A DNA stretch of 64,000 nucleotides, from assembly GCA_019218375.1 (NCBI GenBank), contig JAHUUK010000005.1, positions 1-64,000 of the forward strand, in the 5' to 3' direction. Numbering within the stretch: the stretch's first letter is position 1; the number at the start of each line of letters is the position of its first letter. The notes beneath the pieces are model-generated. The model was given only the letters and a program-made list of their open reading frames with translations, was not told the origin of the DNA and did no database searches. Both the position numbers and the translations under genes were made by a program. Shown here piece after piece: positions 8,449 to 15,221 of the stretch. This DNA comes from Dermabacteraceae bacterium TAE3-ERU5. Lineage in GTDB: Bacteria > Actinomycetota > Actinomycetes > Actinomycetales > Dermabacteraceae.

Positions 8449-8571
8449 GTGAAGGTACGCGCATCCATCCGTTCGCTGGTACGCAAGGACGGCGCCCAGG
8501 TGGTGCGCCGCCGCGGCCGAATCTACGTCATCAACAAGAAATACCCCCGGTTTAAGGGCCGACAGGGGTAG
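8449..8571 (+). CDS. rpmJ: 50S ribosomal protein L36, zinc-free paralogue
   Basis: A 40-residue L36 from GTG 8449 ([20 protein letters not shown], then [20 protein letters not shown]). The four zinc ligands (three Cys and one His) of standard L36 are replaced, and the usual position of CDKCKV reads RKDGAQV. It starts 4 nt after the L31 stop and closes the operon. Confidence 0.9.
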   Translation: MKVRASIRSLVRKDGAQVVRRRGRIYVINKKYPRFKGRQG

Positions 8572-8651
8572 TTAAGCCCCGGTGCCGCCGCTCGGGAAAC
8601 TGGCGGCGCCGGTAGAGGCGCAAGCCTCCTTCGTGAAAATGGGTGAAGAAG

Positions 8652-8680
8652 AGGCCCCCACCGCTTAGCGGTGGGGGCCT
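8652..8680. terminator. bidirectional terminator hairpin
   Basis: A perfect 13-bp stem (AGGCCCCCACCGC / GCGGTGGGGGCCT) with a 3-nt loop lies between the L36 gene and the convergent BCCT transporter. It can serve both strands. T-runs are weak on either side. Confidence 0.7.
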
Positions 8681-8711
8681 CGCCCATGCTCCCAGCTAGG
8701 GGAGCGATTGC

Positions 8712-10565
8712 TTACTTACCGGACTCGTCCAGGCGATCAGCGACCTTGTCGGCCACCTGCTCCACGAACTCATCCGAGGCGGCATGCTGTTCGGCCATCT
8801 GGTCCGCTACGCGGTCCGCGACCTGTTCCATGAACTCGTCGCTCGCCTGCTGCTCAACCATCTGGTCGGCAACCTTGTCGGCCACCTGCTCCACCAGACC
8901 GTCCGAAACCTTGTCGGCCAGCTCCTCAGAGACCTGATCCGCCAGGCGATCCGAAACGTGGTTGACCAGGCGCTCACGCACCAGCTGGCGCTCGATGCGC
9001 TCGCGAATCTTGATCTCCCGCTTCAACGCCTTAAAGGTGGAAACGCACATGAAGAGCATGACCACCGAGAACGGTGCCGCAGCCAAAATCGTGAGCGCCT
9101 GAAGCGCGCCCATGCCGCTGCCGTCACCATCCACCGCGATCAGCACGGCGGCGATAACGCCCGAAAGCACTGCCCAGAAGGTACGGGTGGAACGCGGGGG
9201 CAGCGGATCGCCCTGGTGGGCAATCATGTCGACCACGAACGCGCCCGAGTCGGCGCTGGTCACGAAGAACACCGTCACCAGGATGATGGCGATACCCGAG
9301 AGGATCGCCCCGCCCGGCAGGTTGCTCAGCATGTCGAACATGGCGGTGTTGGTATTAACCGTGCCATCTTCGATCAGGCCCGCGTTCTTCACGGTTTCCT
9401 GGAAGATTGCGGTGCCGCCCATCACGGTGAACCAGAGGATCGTGATCAGGGTCGGTACCAGCAGTACACCCACGATGAACTCGCGCACGGTGCGGCCCTT
9501 GGAGATACGAGCGATGAACACGCCCACGAACGGGGACCAAGCGATCCACCAGCCCCAGTAGTAGGTGGTCCAGGAACCCAGCCAAGATTCGCCCTCTTCA
9601 CCGAAGAACGGGAAGGTCTGGAACGAGAGGCTAACGAAGTTCTGAATGTAGGAACCGATACCGGCCACGAACTCGCGCAGCAGGAACAGGGTCGGACCGA
9701 GCACCAGCACCAGCACCAGCAGCAGCGCTGCCAGGCCCATGTTCAGGTTCGAGAGGAACTTAATGCCCTTATCCAGGCCTGCCACCACGGAAACGGTGGC
9801 CAGCGCGGTGATGCCGATTACCAGGAATACCTTCACGGTGGGATTGGCGTGCAGCACGCCCAGGTGCTCCAGGCCCGCGGCGATCTGGTTGATGCCGAAA
9901 CCGAGCGAGGTAGCTACGCCGACCAGGGTGCCGACGATAGCCGTGATGTCGATCGCGTCGCCGATCCAGGAATTGGTGTGGCGACCCAGCACGGGCTCAA
10001 GCGCCCAGCGGATCGATACGGGGCGGCCGCGACGGTGCACGGCGTAGGCCACCGACAGGCCAACCACGACGTAAATGGCCCAGGCGTGAATACCCCAGTG
10101 CAGGAAGGTCTGGGTCATGGCGCGCTGGTAGTGCGCTTCCTGGCTGACGTACTGCACGCCGGGGGGCGTGAACTTGTCGGTCAGGTAGTTGAGGGGTTCT
10201 GCCGCGCCCCAAAAGACCAGGCCGATACCCATACCGGCCGCGAACAGCATCGCAAACCACGCGAAGATGTCGTATTCGGGCTCGGAATCGTCTTCGCCGA
10301 GGGGCACGGTGCCGAGTCGGCTGAACGCGAGGGCAAGCGCGAACACGACAAAGCCGGTAACGAGGAGTACGTAGTACCAGCCGATGCTGTTTACAACGGT
10401 CGTGTTAATTCCGGAAACGAAACTGTTAAAGCCTGCCGGCCAGATCAGGGCCAGGGCCAGGCAGACGGCGATAATCGCGGCGGAAAAACCGAAAACGCTG
10501 CGGGATAGGCCGTACTGATTTTGCTCTGTAGGGGGTGTAGCGGTCGTCGTTGTATTCGCTGACAT
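8712..10565 (-). CDS. BCCT-family osmolyte transporter with repeat tail
   Basis: A 617-residue betaine/choline/carnitine-type secondary transporter. It has about 12 transmembrane helices between residues 25 and 525, the GMGIGLVFWGAAEPL motif of the sodium/substrate region, and the family signature in helices 8-9 (WGWWIAWSPFVGVFIARISKG). It imports compatible solutes such as glycine betaine during osmotic stress. The cytosolic C-terminus (from about 530) is long and ends in three copies of a 21-22 residue unit of the form EQVADxVADxM(x)EQ..ASDEF, predicted to be helical and acidic. In BetP the C-terminal helix senses osmotic stress; whether this tail does so is inference. The gene is single. 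Confidence 0.92.
   Translation of the reverse strand: MSANTTTTATPPTEQNQYGLSRSVFGFSAAIIAVCLALALIWPAGFNSFVSGINTTVVNSIGWYYVLLVTGFVVFALALAFSRLGTVPLGEDDSEPEYDIFAWFAMLFAAGMGIGLVFWGAAEPLNYLTDKFTPPGVQYVSQEAHYQRAMTQTFLHWGIHAWAIYVVVGLSVAYAVHRRGRPVSIRWALEPVLGRHTNSWIGDAIDITAIVGTLVGVATSLGFGINQIAAGLEHLGVLHANPTVKVFLVIGITALATVSVVAGLDKGIKFLSNLNMGLAALLLVLVLVLGPTLFLLREFVAGIGSYIQNFVSLSFQTFPFFGEEGESWLGSWTTYYWGWWIAWSPFVGVFIARISKGRTVREFIVGVLLVPTLITILWFTVMGGTAIFQETVKNAGLIEDGTVNTNTAMFDMLSNLPGGAILSGIAIILVTVFFVTSADSGAFVVDMIAHQGDPLPPRSTRTFWAVLSGVIAAVLIAVDGDGSGMGALQALTILAAAPFSVVMLFMCVSTFKALKREIKIRERIERQLVRERLVNHVSDRLADQVSEELADKVSDGLVEQVADKVADQMVEQQASDEFMEQVADRVADQMAEQHAASDEFVEQVADKVADRLDESGK
8715..8891 (-). repeat. tandem coding repeat in BCCT transporter tail
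   Basis: Here 2.7 direct copies of a 63-66-bp coding unit encode EQVADKVADQM, EQVADRVADQM and EQVADKVADRL, each followed (except the last) by EQ, one to three variable residues and SDEF. The units differ by single-codon insertions and silent changes, so they are diverged genuine duplications rather than an assembly artefact. Confidence 0.85.
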
Positions 10566-10672
10566 GCGCTTCTTCCATAGGGGGCAATGACTACCCCACG
10601 GTATGGGGGTATCGTCACCCCCTCAACCTAAAGCGCTTCCTTTGGGAGTAGCCTCACAACCCCTAAAAAGGC

Positions 10673-11356
10673 CTAAAAAGCGCTATCTACCAGGGATGTT
10701 ACGGCCTCAAAACTGTTTTTTGCGGCCTCTTCCAAACCGATGTGGAAACGCTGCCCGGCATCCGGATCGCAAAGATCGGAAACGGCCCTGATCGCTATCG
10801 CGGGAATGTTTAGAGAACGCGCCACGTGCATGATGGCGGTCGATTCCATGTCGGCACTAAGCGCGCCGGGGAAAGTCTCGCGCACCCGGCCTGCCAGGGG
10901 GGCGGTGACGAAAGCGTCGCCGCTCAGCATCAGCCCGGCGTGGGCCGGGGTGTCGCCCGACTGGGCGGTTTTCGCCGCGCGCACGAGTTCTGCGGGGGAG
11001 GCGAAGCGTGCGGGTGCGCCGGGAACCTGGCCGGGGGCGTAGCCGAAAGCGGTGGCGTCGGCCACGGAATAGGCGTAGGTTTCGCCGATCACGACGTCTC
11101 CCACCTGTACCTCCTTGCCGAGCCCGCCGCAGGAACCGGCGGAGATTATCGCGTCGGGCCGCAGGGTGAGCGCCGCCCAGGTGGCCGCCAGGCTGGCGCG
11201 GGCGGTGCCGATTCCCGTGGTGACCACGCAGGTTGCCCGCCCCGACAGTTTGCCGGTTACGGCAGGCAGGGGGGAGTCGGTGAGCGGCTGCGGGTCGGTT
11301 AGTGCCGACAGGAACGGCGCGGCTTCCTCGGGCATGGCGGTAAGAATGGCGATCAT
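10673..11356 (-). CDS. mtnN: 5'-methylthioadenosine/S-adenosylhomocysteine nucleosidase
   Basis: This 227-residue enzyme cleaves MTA and SAH to adenine and the thiosugar, in methionine salvage and the activated methyl cycle. E11 in MPEEA is the general acid region, SADMESTA contains the ribose-binding Met-Glu pair, and D in AVSDLCD is the catalytic Asp. The length is normal. It is divergent from the ArsR/SmtB gene with 118 bp between them and stands as a single gene. Confidence 0.92.
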   Translation of the reverse strand: MIAILTAMPEEAAPFLSALTDPQPLTDSPLPAVTGKLSGRATCVVTTGIGTARASLAATWAALTLRPDAIISAGSCGGLGKEVQVGDVVIGETYAYSVADATAFGYAPGQVPGAPARFASPAELVRAAKTAQSGDTPAHAGLMLSGDAFVTAPLAGRVRETFPGALSADMESTAIMHVARSLNIPAIAIRAVSDLCDPDAGQRFHIGLEEAAKNSFEAVTSLVDSAF

Positions 11357-11439
11357 GCCTCCAGCCTAATCCCTGCCTGGATCGCTAGTCTCTGTGGGGT
11401 TGGGAGCAAGGGAAGTAAAAAATTCGTTGCGAGAGGGCA

Positions 11440-11477
11440 TTGACATGCAGAAAACTTTATATAAGACTTATTGCATG
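11440..11477 (+). promoter_or_regulatory. promoter and palindromic operator of the SmtB-metallothionein operon
   Basis: TTGACA (11440-11445), a 16-bp spacer and TAAGAC (11462-11467) form a promoter whose expected start is the ATG at 11475, so the message may be leaderless. A two-level palindrome is centred at 11460.5: outer arms CATGCA (11444-11449) and TGCATG (11472-11477), and inner TTATATAA (11457-11464). It covers the spacer, the -10 and the start codon, so a bound repressor would block polymerase. The inner AT-rich part resembles SmtB/ArsR operators. The palindrome is direct observation; autoregulation is inference. Confidence 0.7.
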
Positions 11478-11780
11478 AGTGGTACGGAAGAGATTCTTGC
11501 AGGATACGAGGATGTGGCGCGCTTATTTGGTGCGCTGTCTAACCCGATCCGCGCAGCAATCGTCCACCGTATTAGCGAAGGGCACTGCACGGTCAGCGAA
11601 TTCGTGGACCTCCTGGGCCTATCGCAGCCGCTCGTATCGCAGCACCTCAAGGTGCTGCGGGAGGCGGAGATCGTCGTTGCCGAAAGGCGCGGACGGTCGA
11701 TGCACTACCACCTAGTTGATGAGCACGTGGCGCACGTTTTCCTCGATGCGTACGCCCATACCAAGGAGGAAAAAGAATGA
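11475..11780 (+). CDS. ArsR/SmtB-family zinc-responsive repressor
   Basis: A 101-residue winged-helix repressor (ARLFGALSNPIRAAIVHRI, helix-turn-helix LGLSQPLVSQHLKVLREAEIV). The C-terminal helix carries D82-x-H84-x10-H95-x2-E98, exactly the spacing of the alpha-5 zinc site in cyanobacterial SmtB (D104, H106, H117, E120). It should therefore release DNA when zinc is plentiful. ATG 11475 is chosen because the promoter elements point to transcription starting there; GTG 11394 and ATG 11445 are in-frame alternatives and would put the operator inside the gene. Its TGA overlaps the ATG of the metallothionein-like gene (ATGA). Confidence 0.88.
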   Translation: MSGTEEILAGYEDVARLFGALSNPIRAAIVHRISEGHCTVSEFVDLLGLSQPLVSQHLKVLREAEIVVAERRGRSMHYHLVDEHVAHVFLDAYAHTKEEKE

Positions 11781-12094
11781 CTGTCACCCACGCCCCCGCC
11801 GAAACCCATAACCACACCCACGGCCCCGACTGCGGCCACCTGGCCATCGTTCACGAAGACCACGTGGACTACCTGCACGACGGCCACGCTCACCGCGAGC
11901 ACGACGGCCACTACGACGAGTGCGCCACCTGCTCCTGCGGCGACTGCAACGACACCTGCGCCGCCTGCGAGTGCAGCGACTGCACCTGCGACACCTGCAA
12001 CCACGCCGTGTGCGAATGCGCCCACTGCGATGACGCCTGCGCGAACTGCGCCTGCGCCGACTGCACCTGCGCAACCTGCAAGCACGCTGCCTGA
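11777..12094 (+). CDS. Cys/His-rich metallothionein-like protein
   Basis: 105 residues with 20 Cys and 15 His. Residues 5-48 are His/Asp-rich (HNHTHGPDCGH, DHVDYLHDGHAHREHDGHYD), like a small conserved actinobacterial and proteobacterial metal-associated domain. Residues 49-101 hold 19 Cys in CxxC, CxC and CxxCxCxxC patterns (CATCSCGDC, CAACECSDC, CANCACADC), as in metallothioneins, with almost no aromatic or large hydrophobic residues. It probably buffers zinc (or Cd/Cu) in the cytoplasm. It is translationally coupled to the SmtB-type repressor and has a strong AAGGAGG site. This combined architecture is not a named family I recognise. Confidence 0.82.
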   Translation: MTVTHAPAETHNHTHGPDCGHLAIVHEDHVDYLHDGHAHREHDGHYDECATCSCGDCNDTCAACECSDCTCDTCNHAVCECAHCDDACANCACADCTCATCKHAA

Positions 12095-12111
12095 GCAGCC
12101 AGCAGAACGCT

Positions 12112-12147
12112 AAGGCGGCGGTTCCCAATGGGGGCCGCCGCCTTTCT
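12112..12147 (+). terminator. terminator of the SmtB-metallothionein operon
   Basis: The stem AAGGCGGCGG / CCGCCGCCTT, followed by TCTT, lies 18 nt after the metallothionein-like stop. It closes the two-gene operon before the next gene at 12182. Confidence 0.75.
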
Positions 12148-12181
12148 TCATAGTCCGCCCCGGTGCGGGTAGTGTGAGCAC

Positions 12182-13081
12182 ATGGAACATGCACGCGAGA
12201 TCGCAGCGAAAGTCGTTTCTTCGACCACGCAGACCGTGAAACGAATCCCGATTCCGGGCCCCGTTTACACCTCCAGCCTGCGCACCGCACGGCGTTCCCT
12301 GCCCGGCGTGGGCGTGCAACGCAAACACGCGGTGGACGTGGAAATGATCAACCGCACCCGCACCGTCTGGCTGGACCGCCATCGCCGCGAAAACGGCCTG
12401 ATCGTCTACCTGCACGGCGGGGCATTCGTGGCTGGCCCGTTCCCCGGAGACTGGCAGTGGCTTTCCCGACAGGCCGAAGCGCTCGACTGCGCGGCGTTGC
12501 TGATCGACTACCGCTACGCACCGGACCATCAGCACCCCGTGGCGGCGCAGGACGTAGACGCCGTGCTGAGCGAAATCGCCGCGACCGGCGAAAAATGGGT
12601 ACTCGCAGCGCACAACAGCGGCGGTGGGCTAGCGCTGAACGCCTGCCGCAGGCTCGCCCAGCAGCAGCTCACGCAGCCGTCGGCACTCGTGCTGATGACC
12701 CCCTGGACGGACCTCTCGCTCAGCAACACCCTGCTGGCCACGGCGGAACCGACCTCCGACTCCGTGCACGAACGCCGCACCCATGAGGCGGGAGCCGCCG
12801 CGTACGCCGGGCGCACCCCGCTAGACGCGGTGGAACTATCGCCCTGCGGAGCCGACCTGCACGGTCTGCCCAAAACGCACCTGAGCTGCGGCACTAAGGA
12901 CTTCCTCGGCACCGACGCGCGCGTGCTGAAGCTACAGCTGCAGGAAGCGCAGGTGGCGGTTTCCTACCGCGAGATCGGCGGCAGGCTGAACTTCCTGCCC
13001 CTCCTGCGCAAGGGGCCTGACGCGACGCGTCTCTTCAACGAGCAGCGCGACTTCATGGCGGCTGCGCTCGCCGGAAAGTAG
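12182..13081 (+). CDS. alpha/beta-hydrolase (esterase/lipase relative), catalytic residues altered
   Basis: A 299-residue protein of the hormone-sensitive-lipase type fold. The oxyanion HGG (YLHGGAFVAG, about residues 77-86) and the aspartate in CGTKD240 are kept. The nucleophile elbow reads A-H144-N-S146-G-G instead of G-x-S-A-G-G. The place of the catalytic His, usually in a GxxHxF/W motif, reads GGRLNFLP (266-273), with no His nearby. So the fold is clear but activity is doubtful; it may be a pseudoenzyme or use another residue. Single gene with its own terminator. Confidence 0.75.
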   Translation: MEHAREIAAKVVSSTTQTVKRIPIPGPVYTSSLRTARRSLPGVGVQRKHAVDVEMINRTRTVWLDRHRRENGLIVYLHGGAFVAGPFPGDWQWLSRQAEALDCAALLIDYRYAPDHQHPVAAQDVDAVLSEIAATGEKWVLAAHNSGGGLALNACRRLAQQQLTQPSALVLMTPWTDLSLSNTLLATAEPTSDSVHERRTHEAGAAAYAGRTPLDAVELSPCGADLHGLPKTHLSCGTKDFLGTDARVLKLQLQEAQVAVSYREIGGRLNFLPLLRKGPDATRLFNEQRDFMAAALAGK

Positions 13082-13090
13082 GCAGAGGTT

Positions 13091-13128
13091 AAAAAGGTGG
13101 CCCGGCAAATAGCCGGGCCACCTTTTTA
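13091..13128. terminator. bidirectional terminator
   Basis: A 16-bp stem AAAAAGGTGGCCCGGC / GCCGGGCCACCTTTTT with a 5-nt loop has A and T runs on both flanks. It serves the hydrolase gene on the plus strand and argS on the minus strand. Confidence 0.9.
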
Positions 13129-13145
13129 TGCGTTGAAGCGCAGTG

Positions 13146-14885
13146 CTACATCTGCTGCGGCGCGTTCACGCCCAGCAGGGCCAGCCCCTGCACCAGCACG
13201 CGCTCGGTCAGGCGAGCCAGCGCCAGGCGGGAGGCGCGCACCGATTCGTCGGCCTCCTTCATGATCGGGCTGGCCTCGTAGAAGGCCGTGAACGCCTGCG
13301 CCGTCTGGAACAGGTAGGCGCACAGGCGGTGCGGCTCGAGCAGCTGGCCGACCTGCGCCACCGTCGGCCCGAACTGCAGCAGCTGCAGGGCGAGCGCGCG
13401 CTCCGCATCGTTGCTGAGCCGGATCTGGGCATCGGCCGGAGCGGCGATGCCGGCGGCGTCGGCCTTGCGCAGGATCGAGCGGATGCGAGCCACCGCGTAC
13501 TGCAGGTAGGGGGCGGTGTTGCCTTGCAGCGCCAACATGCGCTCCAGATCGAACACGTATTCCGCATCGTGGCTGGTGGAGAGGTCGGCGTACTTAACCG
13601 CGCCGATGCCGACGTCCTGCGCGACGGCGTCGCGTTCTTCCTCGCTGAGGTCGGGACGCAGCTCATCCACCACGCGGCGGGCGTGGGCCACGGCCTCCTG
13701 CAGCAGAGACATCAGACGCAGCGGGGCGCCGCTGCGGGTGCGCAGAATCTTGCCGTCCTCGCCCAGCACGTTGCCGATCTTGACGTGTACCGGCTCCACC
13801 TCGGCGGGCAGCCAGCCGGCGTCGCGCGCGGTGGCAAACACCATCGCCAGGTGGATCTCCTGCGGCGCGCCGATCACGTAAATAATGCGGTTGGCGTGCA
13901 GTTCGCTGACGCGATAACGCACCGCCGCGAGGTCGGTGGTGGCATAGCCGTAGCCGCCGCCCGACTTGCGCACAATCAGCGGCAGCGGCTTATCGTCGCG
14001 GCCCTTGAAGCCCTCCGGGAAGGTGCACAGTGCGCCGTCGCTCTCGCGGGCCAGGCCCGCCGCCTCCAGATCGCTGCACACCTTCGGCAGCGCTTCGTTG
14101 TAGGTGGACTCACCGGCCAGATCGTCGTCGGTCAGGGTCACGTTCAGCAGCGCGTAGATGCGGCGGAAGTAGTCCTTGGAAAGGTCGCGGATACGGCCCC
14201 ACAGCTCCAGCGTCTCGGCATCCCCGCCCTGCAGCAGCACCACGCGGGCGCGGGCGCGGTCTGCGAAATCTTCGCTCGCATCGAACTTGGCGCGCGCTGC
14301 CTGGTAGAACTCGTTCGGGTTGGTGCGCAGCAGATCGGCGGCCTCCGAATCGGTGCCGAACTCCAGCAGGTGCTCGATCAGCATGCCGAACGGGGTGCCC
14401 CAGTCGCCGATGTGGTTCTGGCGGATCACGTTGTGGCCCAGGTGCTCCAGGGTGCGGGCCAGCGCGTCGCCCACCACGGTGGTGCGCAGGTGGCCGACGT
14501 GCATCTCTTTCGCCACGTTCGGTGCCGAATAGTCGATCGGGACCGTGAGCGGTTCCTCCTTGGCCACGCCCAGCAGGGCGTCGGCCGCGAGCTCATTGGC
14601 CGCGGACTCGATCCAGTTCGCGGTGAGCTTGATGTTCAGGAAGCCGGGGCCGGAAACCTCCATCGGCTCCGCGATACCGTCCAGGTCTACCGCCTCCAGG
14701 ATCTGCGCTGCCACCTGGCGGGGGCTCTGCCCCAGCCGCTTGGCCAGGCCCATCGCCGCGTTGCACTGGAAATCAGCGAACTGGGAGGGGCGAATGATCG
14801 GATCGGCCCCCGCGAACTCCTCGCCGAAGGCGCGGGCGAAAGCGGACTGGAAACGCGCGGTAAGTACCTGTTCTGGAGCGGTCAT
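13146..14885 (-). CDS. argS: arginyl-tRNA synthetase
   Basis: A class I aminoacyl-tRNA synthetase that charges tRNA-Arg. It has the N-terminal ArgRS-specific domain (about 1-110), the catalytic domain with the HIGH equivalent HVGHLR near residue 130 preceded by DYSAPNVAKEMH, and the alpha-helical anticodon-binding domain at the C-terminus ending in ALLGVNAPQQM. As usual for ArgRS the KMSKS is degenerate. About 579 residues is normal length. ATG 14885 (MTAPEQV) fits better than ATG 14897. Monocistronic. Confidence 0.96.
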   Translation of the reverse strand: MTAPEQVLTARFQSAFARAFGEEFAGADPIIRPSQFADFQCNAAMGLAKRLGQSPRQVAAQILEAVDLDGIAEPMEVSGPGFLNIKLTANWIESAANELAADALLGVAKEEPLTVPIDYSAPNVAKEMHVGHLRTTVVGDALARTLEHLGHNVIRQNHIGDWGTPFGMLIEHLLEFGTDSEAADLLRTNPNEFYQAARAKFDASEDFADRARARVVLLQGGDAETLELWGRIRDLSKDYFRRIYALLNVTLTDDDLAGESTYNEALPKVCSDLEAAGLARESDGALCTFPEGFKGRDDKPLPLIVRKSGGGYGYATTDLAAVRYRVSELHANRIIYVIGAPQEIHLAMVFATARDAGWLPAEVEPVHVKIGNVLGEDGKILRTRSGAPLRLMSLLQEAVAHARRVVDELRPDLSEEERDAVAQDVGIGAVKYADLSTSHDAEYVFDLERMLALQGNTAPYLQYAVARIRSILRKADAAGIAAPADAQIRLSNDAERALALQLLQFGPTVAQVGQLLEPHRLCAYLFQTAQAFTAFYEASPIMKEADESVRASRLALARLTERVLVQGLALLGVNAPQQM

Positions 14886-15221
14886 GGCATCAAGCATAAT
14901 CGGGCGGGCCGCCCTAGCGCCGGGGGAGCGAGGGTGTCCTATGCGACCATTTGCGCTACGCGGCGTGAGTCTTAACGTTTGGGCGCAGATTCTTAACGTC
15001 TGCGTCCGGGGCCTTCACGTTTGGGTGCAGTTTTCGCCGGTAATCCCCGCCCTCTAACGTTTGGGTGCACTAACTGCTGCGAAAACGGGGTTTAACCCAC
15101 CAAAAGTGCACCTAAACGTAAGGGGCAGCGGAAAGTGCACCCAAACGTAAAGGCGGGGTAGGGAGGGGGAGCCGACAGGGTGAAGCGTTTTAGGTAGTGA
15201 AGCGCCTAGGTAACAAATCCC
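14886..15221. other. 336-bp intergenic region holding repeat copy A
   Basis: No coding sequence is credible here. The region separates the argS start (transcribed leftwards) from the ABC transporter end (transcribed leftwards), so it must contain the argS promoter near 14890-14950. Most of the rest is repeat element copy A (14973-15149). Confidence 0.7.
14973..15149 (+). repeat. intergenic inverted-arm repeat element, copy A
   Basis: It is built from a 15-bp unit ACGTTTGGGTGCACT and its reverse complement. Forward units lie at 14973-14987 (GGGCGCA variant), 14993-15007 (degenerate), 15016-15029 and 15055-15071; inverted units are at 15105-15120 and 15134-15149. The core pair (15055-15071 and 15105-15120) is separated by exactly 33 bp containing GCTGCGAAAACGGGGTTTAA. 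The same core, with the same 33-bp spacing and a related centre, occurs at 27440-27504 (reverse orientation) and 55411-55475. Confidence 0.9.

Noticed and set aside
8784-10508. Long plus-strand open frame opposite the BCCT transporter (574 codons)
   Set aside because: It is the antisense shadow of a clear transporter gene. The product is His/Gln/Arg-rich without domains, a GC-skew artefact.
13143-14975. Long plus-strand open frame opposite argS (610 codons)
   Set aside because: Antisense shadow of a certain synthetase gene; low-complexity translation with no family motif.
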